Shown in pieces: positions 35,199 to 46,531 of a stretch of 64,000 nucleotides of DNA. The notes under the pieces are model-generated. The model was not told the origin of the DNA. It saw only the letters and a program-made list of their open reading frames with translations, and searched no databases. The translations under genes were made by a program, and so were the position numbers. Position 1 is the stretch's first letter, and each line of letters starts with the position of its first letter. The stretch comes from Amylostereum areolatum. Its lineage: Eukaryota > Basidiomycota > Agaricomycetes > Russulales > Stereaceae. The stretch covers positions 1 to 64,000 of the forward strand of contig SAXG01000011.1 in NCBI GenBank assembly GCA_012932865.1, given 5' to 3'.

Positions 35199-35220
35199 AC
35201 CCCCCCCCCCCCCCCCCCCC
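35199..35220. repeat. 22-base C homopolymer
   Basis: An uninterrupted C run, the longest homopolymer I noticed in the window. Its length is probably uncertain in any assembly. Confidence 0.9.
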
Positions 35221-35917
35221 GCCCCATGTCCTTCTCTTTTTTCTTTTTCCCAAATATAAGGAAGATAATTAACAAAAAAAAAGATGGACGGACGGAGGGG
35301 GTACGGAGCGTGGGCCGCGATCGAGCGAGCGAACGGACGGGGGAACGGAAGAACGAACGAGAGAGAGAGAGAGAGAGTACACGGAGTCCAAAGGCCCTGT
35401 CGCCCTCCGCTCCGAAGAAGGCGTCGCCTCGCCCCGCGACGGGCCCCGATAGGCCCCGATTCGAGCGAGCCCTTCGAACCCATGTATCCCACCCCACCGA
35501 TCGCCCCCCTCTCGAAGACGCAGAACGTCGCGGTCGCGGTAGCCGTGGATACCCGCCCGCATCGTCCAGGGATATCACAGTATGTGCAGGTCAGAAATCG
35601 GACGCAGGACGACGAGCGAGCGACGCCGCATCAAGACGCGCGCGAAGAAGCCCAACCGCAGGGCCAAGAACCTGAACTGAACAGAACAGAAGGACGGAAC
35701 GGAAAAAGAAGGGACGAGGGGAGGGGGGGAGCGGGCGGAGGCATTCCACGGCACGTACGTCGTGGGGGTGGCGTCCGTCGGCCAAGTGGAGCCCCACCCA
35801 ATCGACCAGAACGTGAACCTTGATGGATCGCAAGCAAGCGTCGCCTCCGTTCCCCGCGGTAGTGTAAGTCGCAGCGACGATGTCCGCCACGCCCGGCCGC
35901 GCGGCGAAGCGGACAGG

Positions 35918-35920
<3 letters not shown>

Positions 35921-35955
<35 letters not shown>
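35921..35955. repeat. (AG)n microsatellite
   Basis: About 17 AG units. A shorter GA tract lies at 35359-35377. Confidence 0.9.
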
Positions 35956-35962
<7 letters not shown>

Positions 35963-38425
35963 AGGCTCGGTCATTGTCAACGAAGACACGAGGACTCAAG
36001 GGTCCGGGGGAAAGAGGGGGAAAGGGGGAGGGGCCCGGGAAAGGTCGCACGGTGCGGGAGAAGCCTTCCCTCTTTTTTTCCCCTGGGGCGTGAGGTGGAC
36101 CGTGACTGGCCGACCGCCTGATGCGGCGGATGGAAGGGATGCGCTGGGCGGTCAGCCCATACATACGCCGCTAGCGGGGACGATTTTCTTTTTGGGGGGG
36201 GGGGGTTGATGGATATGGGATGGGATGGTCACGGTTGGTGTGAGGGGATACGGGAAGGACGGGGGAGGAGCGGGGAGCGGGAGGGCTGGTCACCGCGGCC
36301 TGGGACGGGGAGGACGAGATCGTGTTGGGAAATCGAAGAGGAGAGTGGGACGACGGCGGCGGCGGAGGAGCGACGAGCGCGGGGATCAAGGGCCTCCTCC
36401 TCGCTCGCGCTGTCTATCCATCCATCCATCCGTCCATCATCGCGCCCCCAGTCGATCCGCGCGGACCAGCGCCCGTCTTGGCACGAGCGAGCGCGCTCCT
36501 TTGTTCTCCGCGCGCGCGAAAGGCGAGGTGCGCACGTATGACGTTGACGGTGCGCTGGTGCGGGTGACCCGCGGCGTTCCTCGGTCCATGCTTCTGCCGC
36601 GGGTGGGTTGCGGCGCAGATCTGGGACCGCACACGCACACGCACACGCACACGCACTGGCCGGCGGGTTGATTGAGGAGGGACTAGGGTCGAAGCCGATG
36701 GACGCGGAGAGGGAGTTGGGTTGGGTTAGGTTAGGGGGGGGAGGAGCGCGGACGAGGCTTCGGCGTCGTCTTTTTGTCTTTTGTTCGCCGGTCGATCGAT
36801 CGAGGGGGCGGGAGGGGGGGGGCACGTCGATGGGTATGCGCGCGCGCGCGCATTGTCCGATGTGGCACGGGCACGGCACGCGTCAGTATGTACTTTACCG
36901 CGAGGACGCGTGGGGGGTTGATACCCTCTCCGCCCTTTCCGGGTGCGTGCAGGTCGATCTATAAATGGAAAAGGACGGAGCGGAGGGGGGGAGGAGGGGT
37001 GCGCTTGGGCACGTGCGGCCGGCGGGGGAGGGGGGCGGGGATTCCTGCGCGGGCGCGTCTGCGGGGGGATCGCCGGAGGACGCGCCCCCCCCCCGTCCGG
37101 CCGTACCACGCGCGAGCACGGTGGGGGGTGCCAGGGACACGCCTCGAAAAGCGAAAAGCGCGAGTGGGACGCATTCCGACGCCGTCAGCTTGCTGGAGAG
37201 GAAGGGGGCGGGAGCGATCGAGCGGGGATGGTGGCTCCGATAGATATCCCTGCTGCCTGCTTGAGGATATGGGAGGGGGGGGGGGGTTGATGAGCAGATG
37301 GGACGGATGACTGGGGATTGAATGGAGGCATCAGCGGTCGGCATGGTGCGGCACGCACGCACGCACGCACGACGGGGAGGAACGGTAGGACGGCGCGGGC
37401 GGTGGGTACGTAGTGTATGGGGGTGTGGCGCGGTGTGGCCCTCTTTTTTGGAGTGCACGGTGGTGGTGGACCGCGTTGTGGTTCCGTGTGGATACCGAGT
37501 GGGGGGTCGGGGGGCACGTACTACGGCGTCGGGGGCGGGGCGGGGGAAGGGGGAAAGGGGGGACCGGGACGCGGGCGGAAGTGTGCCGTGGGGGGGTGCA
37601 GAGGAAAGAGCGGAGGATGACCGAGCAGAAGAGGGAGGGGAGGGCGTCATCGCCGGCAATCTAAGAAGGAGGAGGGCGCGCTTGGATTCAGAGGGGGCCA
37701 CGCGTTGGGCAAGGGGAGCGGAGCGCTAGCGGGATCCGCGCGGTTGATGTGGCAGGAGAGGGCGGGCCAGTGGCGGGCGGCTGTAGATATGTCGACTTGC
37801 GAGCGGGAAATGCAGAGGAGGGCAGAACGGAGGACTGGGACCGGACCTGGCAGGCTGAGGCTGGCCAGCGCTCGGTCGCGTTGATTGAAGCGGTGCGTGC
37901 CCCGTGCCCCGATCACACCTGCTCTCCCCCATTCGGTTGGGCGGTGCTCGTCTCCCCCCCCCCTGCCCGTCCAGAGCTCCGTCCAGCTCAGAGAACGGGG
38001 AGCACCACGGGCGGAGAGGGAGGGAGAGAGGGAGGGGGACTCGGAGGGAAGACGGGCACGTGGAGGGGCGTGGGAAAGGGAAGGGAAGGGGAGGGGAGGG
38101 AGGAGCATTGTGTGACGGGCGCTTGGGTGGACGGTGGGGGCAGGTCCAACGCGAACGATATATATACGCCGAACCCTAATAGATCGACCCCGACCTGCTC
38201 GCCCTCCTCCTCCTCTTTTTCCTTTTCCTCGTCGTCGCCGCCGTCGTCGTCGTCGTTGTCGCCCACGCCCAGGTATTCACCGGCCGCGTCCCGTCTCGCC
38301 CGTGCCGCCAACTGATCGTCCGCCGTCCTCCCATCCTCCCTCTTATAGCCACCCTCGGGGGTTCCCCTTCTCTTCCCCTTCCTCCCTGCTCTCTACTCGT
38401 ACCCTTTCCTACTCTAATCCCGATA

Positions 38426-41363
38426 ATGCTCAACCAACACTCTTTCCATCCCGATCCCGATCCCGCCTCCTCCAACACCAGCTACTATTACGACCACGTC
38501 TCCTACGTACACGCCTCCCCCGACTTCCACAATGCTCTCCACGACCTCCCCTGAGCCCTCCCTCCCCCCTTCAAGACCCAGGTCCCCGCCCCGCCCCATC
38601 CCCATGGCCCTCACTCAAGACGACCTCGCCCTCTCCCGCGCCTCCTCCCCCGCCGACGTCCCCATGTCCGCCGTACAGGCTTTCTCCCAGGACGACGGCC
38701 GCGCCGGCGGTCTCTCACGCCCCCTCACCGTCCAAGAACACGACCGTCTCGCCAACCTCGAGCGTCTCAAGTTCTTCCTCGCCACCGCCCCCTCCGCCTG
38801 GGCACGTTCCTCCCAGACCCCCAACAGCCCCCCCAGCCTCTCCCACCCCGCCCTCAACCGCTTCCTCCTCCCCAACCAGGAATACGTCACCTGCGTCCTC
38901 TGGAACGGCCTCTACCACATCACCGGCACCGACATCGTCCGCGCCCTCGTCTTTCGCTTCGAGGCCTTCGGTCGTCCCGTCAAGAACATGAAAAAGTTCG
39001 AAGAGGGCGTCTTTTCAGACCTTCGCAACCTCAAGCCCGGCGTCGACGCTTGCCTCGAAGAACCCAAGGTCCGTCTCCCCTCCCCCTCCCTCTCTCCTAC
39101 CTCGCTGACCACGTTCCCCCCCCCCCCTTCCCCTTCCGCAGTCGCCCTTTTTGGACTTGCTGTTCAAGTACCAGTGCATCCGCACCCAGAAGAAGCAAAA
39201 GGTCTTTTTCTGGTCAGTGGCCACGCACGCCCATCACCCTTCCATCATCCCATCCCCATCATCATCATCATCTTCATCCCCATCTTCATCATCTCACCTT
39301 TTCCCAGGTTCTCCGTCCCCCACGATCGCCTCTTCCTCGACGCCCTCGAGCGCGACCTCAAGCGCGAAAAGATGGGCTTCGAACCCACCACCCTCGTCGC
39401 CGGCGAACCCGCCCAGTCCTTCACCTACGACCCCAAGCGCACCCTCTACGAGCAGTTCGCCAAGGCCTCCGCAGAGGACGAGTCCGACCTCGACGCCCAC
39501 AAGAAATCGGACGGCCCGGCCTCCCTCAACGGCGACGCCCAGGACCCCCGCGACGACGGCGCGTCCTCCTCCGCGGACGAATCCGCTTCCGCTTCCGCTT
39601 CCGCCCTGCCCAAGCCCCCCGGCCCGAACTCCGCCTTTCTCTCCATGTTCTCCCTCTTCGAGGGCTCGCCCTCGTACAAGACCCGCCGCCGCCGCCAGCC
39701 CAAATCCGCCGCGCCCGCGCAAGCCCTCCCCGGACGACCACGCGATGTACACCCCCGTCGACGAGCGCCAGATCGCGCCCAGCGTCGGCCACAAGCTCGG
39801 CATCGGCCTTTCCGCGTCCGACGTCTTTCTCGCGCAGGCCAACCCCGGTCTGCACAGACGCCCGCCGCCGCATCAGCACTCGCTCCCCGTGCCCCCCAGC
39901 GCTTCCGCGTCCGCCTACGCCCTCAACCTCGACGCCCACCCGCTCGCCCACCCCTTCCGCGCCGAACCCCAACGCCACAACTCCTTCCCGCTCTACCCTC
40001 CTCCCTCCTCCACCGCCGCCCCCTCTGGTCTCTTCGGCGCCGGCCCCGCGACCCACAAGGTCAAGGCGTTCACCTGCCCGCTGTTCTCCTGCGGACGGCT
40101 GTTCAAGCGGATGGAGCACCTCAAGCGGCACCTGCGCACGCACACCATGGAACGCCCCTTCCCCTGCCCCCGCTGCCAAAAGCGCTTCTCCCGCTCGGAC
40201 AACCTCAACCAGCACCTCCGCATCCACGCCCGCGCGGACGCGTCCTCGGGCTCGGCCTCGGACGACGTCGACGAGCTCGAGGGCGACGAGCTGCTGGACG
40301 ACGACGGCGATCTCGCGGCGTACGTCAGCGGCCTGAGCGCCAAGGGGCTCGGACAGGCCACGCCCATGGTCGTCGAGGTCGAGGTCACGGGCGACGTGCC
40401 CGAGGAGGGCATGTCCCCGCCGATGCACGCCCACGCGATGCAGGAGCAGCAGGCGTACTTTGCGCCGCCGCAACGGCAGCCGCCGGACGCAGGACCCGTT
40501 CCAGCAGCAGTGGGCCGCCGCGCTCGCGCACCAGCAGCACCAGCAGCAGCAGCAGCAAGCAGCAGCAGCCACAGCACCCGAGTCCCGCGTTCTCGCACAT
40601 GAGCATGTCCTCGCCCCAGCCGCGGCTGAACGACGCCTCCCTCCCCTCGCACGCGCACGCGTCGCATCCGCTGTCCTACGCCTCGTACCCACCCCCGACC
40701 GCCTCCGCCTCCGCCCCCGTTCCCACCGCCTCCGCCTCGCTCTCCGCGCCTTCGCACCAGTCCACGTTCGACCACGCCGCGCTCTACCCGGCCTCCCTCG
40801 GCCTCGAGCTCGACCTCGGCGTCGGCCCGATACGCAGACATCGGAGCGTGACCCCCGCCGGGCGCGCGAGCGAGGTCATCCGGAGGCCGAGCAGCTCCGC
40901 GGCGGAGTACGCGCCCGGGGGCGGCGCGAGCGCGAACGGGCGGGGGTACCATCCCTACGCGGCGGGGAGGAGCGCGTCGACGCGGTCGAGTCCGGCGGGG
41001 CGGACGAGCCCGCCGTACTTGGCGTCGCACGTCCACGCGCAGACCCAGCAGCAGCAGCAGCAGCAGGGGATGATGGGGATGGGGATGGGGATGGAGGACG
41101 CGACGGGGCTGAGCTTGTTGGATTTCGAGACGCAGGAGTTTGAGGCGTTCGCGCAGGCGGGGACGGGCGCGGGCGCGGGCGCGTATGGGCAGCAGGGGTA
41201 CGGGGGGAGGCATGCGGGGCCGCAGGAGGGGTACGCGTACGCGGGGCAGGACCACGGCGCGGGCGCGTATTTCGCGTCCGCGTCCGCGTCCGGCCCTGCG
41301 CACGCGGTCTCGGGGTATTACGCGCAGGGACACAGTGGGGAGACGGCGCAGGTGGTGATGTAG
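38426..41363 (+). CDS. Ste12 transcription factor with C-terminal C2H2 zinc fingers; apparent frameshifts
   Basis: The likely start at 38426 ([25 protein letters not shown]) changes frame at a CCCC run (38548-38551) into EPSLPPSRP. The STE homeodomain-like DNA-binding domain follows: [65 protein letters not shown]. Introns 39069-39141 and 39213-39307 splice to [18 protein letters not shown] and [18 protein letters not shown]. Two zinc fingers lie at about 40070-40230 ([14 protein letters not shown]...[20 protein letters not shown]). A Gln/Ala/Gly-rich tail ends at 41363. Three further +1 shifts are needed near 39710, 40490 and 40550. Ste12 acts downstream of the MAP-kinase cascade in mating and filamentation. 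Basidiomycete Ste12 carrying both domains is known. Confidence 0.88.
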
Positions 41364-41629
41364 GCGCCGTCTTTTCCTCCTCGGGCGGTCCCCCCGGGCC
41401 TCCACCCTCCCCCCGTCCGTGGGTGGGGGTTTTTTTCTTTCTGTTCTGTGCTTTTGTTTCGTGTTGTTCGATTTCGCTTGCTTGTAGCCCTCATCCGCAT
41501 CCCTCATCCTCTCCACCCCCCTCACCGCTCACGAAGTTCGCGTCTGTATCCTCACACACCCCACACCCCACCTCCTCCTCGTATCTAGTACCATCCATCT
41601 AATCCGGCATATAGCGCATAGGCTGCCTG

Positions 41630-41633
<4 letters not shown>

Positions 41634-41668
<35 letters not shown>
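41634..41668. repeat. (CT)n microsatellite
   Basis: About 17 CT units in the STE12 3' flank. A shorter similar tract lies at 42027-42048. Confidence 0.9.
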
Positions 41669-41669
<1 letters not shown>

Positions 41670-42823
41670 ACGTATCGCCGTCGCGCACGCGCCCCTTTTT
41701 AATCGTTTCGCCTTCCTTTTCGTCCTTTTCGTCTGCTTTTTTCTTTTCGCGCCCGCTTGGTCTTGCTGCAACGTCGCTCACGTCCGTCCGTCCCCGCCAC
41801 TCCCCCCCCCACATCGTTTTCGCTTACGCCTTGTCTACTTGGTACTTAACCCCCCTCACCCGCCCCTAATCGTTCCCCGCCTCGCGCTGCGCGCTCGTTC
41901 TCGGTCTCTCGGTCTCGGTCTCATGCATTCATATATGTAACGTACCTCCCCCCACCACTTAATACGTTCTCCGTCCCATCGCAACGCACCTCGACCCCGC
42001 ATACGTATCGCTTCCTTTTTTTTCTTTCTCTCTCTCTCTCTCTCTCTCTGTCTGCTCGTTTCGCTACTCTTACTTGCCCCCCCTTCTTTTTCTTTTTCTC
42101 CGCGCGGACGTAGTACTGCGCGTTTAATCCTGTTCTCTTTTTCGTTCGCTCCGCTTCGAGGATCCGCTCCGCGCGGTCGCGCTGTTATCGCTATGTATCG
42201 TGTTGGTTTTGTCGTTTTACATACCGTGTACCCCCCTCCCTCCCTACCCCTCCCCCTCGTACGCTATTCGTAGTACCCGTCGTGCTTACTAGTCTATCTC
42301 GATCGCGTAATTGATTCCTATTTCCCTCCGACGACGACGACGACGACGATGCCCCGCTCCCTCATTTTCTCTAGCTCTCTGGGAGGTTGTGCAGGTTGAA
42401 GGGCGTGGGTACGTGCGGGGCAAAGTAAAAGTAAGTATGAAGTACGGTGGGGTGCGTGGGGCGGGTTGGGGACCAGCGCGCGCGACGTTCGCGGGTTGTA
42501 AGAAATTAAACATGTACTTGGCCAGGAGGGGAGGGGGGGAGGAAGAGGGAAAGATGGGGGTCGCGTGCCGCAGAACGTGAGCGGTGCATGGCCATGGATC
42601 ACGGATGGATCGAGTATGTATCTTTATCTTTATCTTGTGTGGGTAAGTAGCGCCGGGCGAGCGCGCGAGCGACTGTACCCAACATGAAGGCAAAGTAGGA
42701 GAACCCGAGCCCGTCGACTCAGACTCCGGCGAAATCGGACTCGACCGGACGCAGGAGACGGACTTGGTATAAGTGGGCTGAACACCGACAGGACCCGCGC
42801 TTCGAGCTTCGCGCGTCGCAAGC

Positions 42824-42844
42824 GTTGAACGTTGAACGTTGAAC
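42824..42844 (+). repeat. tandem heptamer GTTGAAC x3
   Basis: Three perfect head-to-tail GTTGAAC units in the convergent intergenic region, preceded by GCAAGC and followed by GTCTTCG. Confidence 0.9.
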
Positions 42845-43255
42845 GTCTTCGAAGGAGAACGCGGCGGCGTCGACTACTTACTTGATACCAGCGGGCAAGA
42901 CTTGAAGAAGAATTTCAGAGCTCACTCACTCACTCATTCATTTCGCGACCCCGGTCGTCGGATGAGGAATGAGCGGCCTGCCGGTGCAAGGGGTAAAGTA
43001 GGGATCGTCAGGCCAGTGTCCTTGGGTCCTTGGGGGGAGGGAGCGCGACGTCGAAGCCATGACAATGGATGCCAATGACGATGCTGAGTCGCGAAAGGCG
43101 TCGGGGCATCGTACAAAAATAAAAATAGACAAAAGAAAAACGCGTCGGACCTAGTCTCTCGTAGCCAGACTCAAAACAGAAGACAGTCGTTCTGCCGGAC
43201 CCCGTACGCGAAGGACATCGCTGCGGACTAGTACTTACTGACGCGTACTGCCGGC

Positions 43256-45663
43256 CTACGGATCGCCCTGCCCGTCCCAGACGTACCCCGCGAACACGTT
43301 CGGCCACCACCGCACCTCGCCCGCCGCCTCCGCGCCCGCGCCCGCCGCCTCCGCGCCCGCGCCCGCGCCGCCCCACCCCCCGACCTCGCCCTCCGCCCTG
43401 CACACCTCGCCCGCGGCCTCGGCCTCGGCCATGATCTCCGCCGCCATCGCCGCGCTCACGCGCTCCCTGCCCGCGAGCTCGAGCGCGCCGAGCGGGAGCG
43501 CGGGCGCGCGCGCGCGCGAGGATCGCGCGCGGGGCGTACGCGGGCGCGTGCAGGACGGCGAGGCCCGAGGGCAGCGTGCGCACGCGGAGGTGCGGCGGGA
43601 GGTGCGGGAGGACTTGGAGGAAGGTCGGGGGGGGGATGAGCGCTGGGTGGGTGGGGAGGGGTGCGTCAGTCGCTGGTCGCGGGTGACGGATACGGGAGGG
43701 GGGAAGGAGGAGGAAGGGGGGGAGGAAGAGGGGGGAGGAGAGAGGAAAGAAAAGAAAGACACGCACCGACGCCGCGCGCGCGGTTCCACCCGCCCCAGAC
43801 CTCGTCCATCCCCACGATCCCGCGCCGGCCGTCGCCGTCGCCGACGAAGCCGTCGAGCACGCCCGGCGAGCTCGCGCGCGAGCTCGGCGTGCCACCGCTT
43901 TTCGTCGCGGATCATGTCGAGCGTGACGGGGGTGTGCTCCATGCGGAGCCCGAGCTGGACGAGGGACGCGCGGAGGAAGGTGGCGGACTCGGATTCGGTC
44001 GTTTGGGAGGGCGGGATGAGCGTCGCGGGGGCGTAGGCGGAGGGGGGCGGAGGGGCGGAGGAGGAGCCTGGGGGGGAGGAAGAAGAAGAGGAAGGGGAAG
44101 CGGTTGCGGGCGGGGGAGGCGCGACGGAGGAGAGCGCGGTGAGGCGCTCGTTGAGCTCGGCGGAGAGGCGGATCATCTCCCGCGCTTTGACCATCAGCGT
44201 CTCGAGGTCGTGCAGCGCGCCGGTCATGTCGTCCGTCCGGCTCTGCGCGGAGGACGCCGCGGTGCGGATGAGGCCGTCTGCGGCGCGTCGATAGGTCAGT
44301 GTCGGAACTCCGGGGTGGGGGCACGGGGGAATGGAGGGGAGGGGACGCACTGATGCCGGAGGTGGGGGCGCCCGAGGAGGGTGGGGAGCGCGTGGGTTTG
44401 ACCTGTGGAGAAAGATGTGAATGACGGGATGAGGGGAGGACAAGGGGGGGGGGGGGGAAGGACGGAACGCAAGTCACCTCCCAGGCTTTTCCGAGCAGAC
44501 TTCGGCGCAGGGCGGCGTACAGCGCCTTGTCGCCGCCCTTCCGAAAGCTGAGCTTCATCACGTCGGCGGCGGGGCCCGGATCGGAGGGCGGCGGGGGCGT
44601 TCCGGGACGGGAGGCGGGGGCGGATTTGGCGGGGGCGAGCGGGGTTCCGCAGATCTCGCAGGCGGGGAGGGAGGGGTGGTTGAGGAAGGTGCAGGCGGGG
44701 CAGGCGGCTTCGCGGGGCGCGGGCGTGCGCGAGGGGGTGGTGGGGAGGGAGGTCGTCGCTGGGTTCGGGGCCGCGGCCGTGCTTGCCGTCGCGATCGCGG
44801 TCGCGGTCGAGGCTTTGGCGCGGGGGACGCCGCAGAGGGTGCATTTGGCGGCGGCGAGGCTCGTTCCTGGGGGATTTCGAAAGCTGCAGACGTCGCACGT
44901 CCAGCTGTCCGCGGAGGCGTCCTCAGTGGGGAGGGCGGCGGTGGTGGCGGTGGCGGCGGGACGGTGGGGGGCGGGTGGAGGTAGAGGGTGACCTTCGGGG
45001 AGGAGGTGAAGAGGCCGGCGTAGTAGTCTGTGCGGGCGATGGCGGCGAGGTCGAGGGCGAAGGAGCGGGCGTGGGGTCTGGTGGCGTCGGTGTAGAAGAG
45101 GCGGTGGGTGGTGATGGTGAGCGTGCCGTTTTGGTGGTCGGGCGCTTTCTGGAGGCTGGGGTCGTCATTGAGGACGGGCCGAGGATGGGAAAGGAGGAGA
45201 GAGGAGATGGAGGACAGCGTGCGCGGGTCAGGCGCGTACATATGCGCCCTGTCGAGGGCAGCTCCGCCACGAGGGCGTTGTCGACCGGTGCGAGGGTACG
45301 TTCGGGGACAGGGATGCGAACGATGGAGTGGCAGGATGACGCAAGATCCGTGCGCCCTCGCCCACGGTGTTGCGCGCAACTGACGATGTCCGTGCGCGGT
45401 CCCTGTCCGCATCAAGGGGGCAGCCCATCGCGCTCGGATCCCGTAGAAGGGAACGGGGTACGGCATGGGCGCAAGGAGGAAGAGGATGGTGGGGGGATAC
45501 GGACGCAGGAACAGGACGGGAACGAAAGAAGGGGACGAGGGACGTACCCGTCGTAGATGCCCACCCCGTCTTGGTTCCCGATCGCGTCCTCGTCGTCGTA
45601 GAGCAGGGCGGGGACGGGGATGGTGCCGTCCACGGACCTGGTGTGTCTGTGCAGCGCCATCAT
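43256..45663 (-). CDS. Vps36, ESCRT-II subunit (GLUE + NZF + EAP30); apparent frameshifts
   Basis: Minus-strand gene. Exon 1 (45663-45548) ends NQDGVGIYDG. A long intron (about 45547-45156) precedes LQKAPDHQNGTLTITTHRLFYTD, the GLUE domain. Two NZF-type zinc fingers follow (WTCDVC...CTLCG near 44900-44830; CPACTF...CEICG near 44700-44650). The EAP30 domain then starts VMKLSFRKGGDKALY, continuing with GLIRTAASS, LETLMVKAREMIRLSAELNERL, TPVTLDMIRDEKRWHAELARELAG, GMDEVWGGWNRARG, LIPPPTFLQVLPHLP and VFAGYVWDGQGDP. Three frame changes are needed: at a G6 run (44966-44971), a GGG/CCC near 43863 and a CG dinucleotide run near 43503-43519. Vps36 binds ubiquitin and phosphoinositide and nucleates ESCRT-II on endosomes. 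The start could also be the second Met, three bases downstream. Confidence 0.87.
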
Positions 45664-46452
45664 CGGGCGAGGTAGAAGGCAGAGATGCGATGTTGTCGGG
45701 GGCGGCGGGGCGGCGGGTATCAGAGTTTGAAGGGCGGTAGGAAGGGGATGTATGCGTGAGATGGTGAACAAGAACCGAGGGAGGGGGAACGGCGAGCTGA
45801 GATGTGCGCGGTCACGGTGGGAGCTCCCGTCCGTCGTTCGTCCTCCTGATTGGCTGTGTCCGCGAGAACACCTTCAGCTCCTCGACGCGAGGCGTGATCG
45901 AGCTATATTTGAGACCACGAGCACGAGCAAGCGGTCGATGTCCCAGATCGAAAAGAGTACAGGTGAGAGAACGAGGACCGAGGACCGAGGACAGAGAGCG
46001 TGCAAACGCCGCGCCTTCAACTTGATTTCTGCCCTCACCGACGCTCTCGACGACATGCTTGCACAGGCATCCACCGCAGTCTAGGAGCTCGCTACCAAAC
46101 AAAGACTAGCTCTTGGCGAACGCACAGTCTACTCACTCTAATATCGCCGACGAGCACACCAAGCTCGACCCCGCGCGCAGCCCAAGAACACTCTCCACCG
46201 CTGCAAGGCCCTACACTTGCCGTGCGACGGCTCCCAGTGTATGGGATCTCGGATCGGGATGAGGACACGGACTGCACCGGCCATGTTATCGTAAACTGGA
46301 GCCGGGCCCAGCATATTCTCACCGAGGCTTCAGCGAGCGACTGGACGTGACCCGGAAGAATGCCACGCTCGCACACGCTCGTCCACCGTGGGTTCCCCTC
46401 CCATTCCCCCGACCTGCTCCTCGCCCGTTTCTCGCATCTCTTTCCCCTTTAA
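45664..46452. other. divergent intergenic region
   Basis: Upstream DNA of VPS36 (minus) and of the next plus-strand gene. Short frames such as 45752-46084 contain no recognised motif. TTTAAAT near 46449 could be a weak TATA-like element for the next gene. Confidence 0.4.
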
Positions 46453-46531
46453 ATGCCCGTCCGACTCCCTTCGGCGTGCCTTTCTCCGCCTATTACCCTC
46501 CACCCCCGACCGTCGTCGTTCTGGACTCGCT

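Larger units (their letters stand above)
32161..38425. other. GC-rich, microsatellite-rich region upstream of STE12
   Basis: More than 6 kb with very many overlapping open frames on all strands, produced by high GC rather than by genes. It holds runs of C or G of 8-22 bases (for example 32579-32592, 35199-35220, 36195-36206). It also has GA, GAAA, GTAA and CTTGAA tandem repeats and many copies of GTAAGT or its complement. I find no domain. Part of it is probably a long leader and upstream control region of STE12, but this is inference. Confidence 0.5.
41364..43255. other. convergent intergenic region, repeat-rich
   Basis: 3' flanks of STE12 (plus) and VPS36 (minus). It contains CT microsatellites at 41634-41668 and 42027-42048, a (GAC)n tract near 42330, GTAAGT-like motifs and a triple GTTGAAC at 42824. 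No gene seen. Confidence 0.5.

Noticed and set aside
34635..37701. Many frames of 100-350 codons in the GC-rich region, some with poly-R/G/P or FLSF repeats
   Set aside because: Frames overlap on all strands and run through microsatellites and homopolymers. No domain, splice pattern or consistent codon use supports them.
39526..41525. Long minus-strand open frames (388 and 510 codons) opposite STE12
   Set aside because: They lie antisense to the STE domain exons and zinc fingers, are Arg/Gly/Pro-rich and have no motif. High GC keeps antisense frames open.
43431..44353. Plus-strand frames of 200-230 codons opposite VPS36
   Set aside because: Antisense shadows of EAP30 exons, made of Arg/Gly-rich low complexity.
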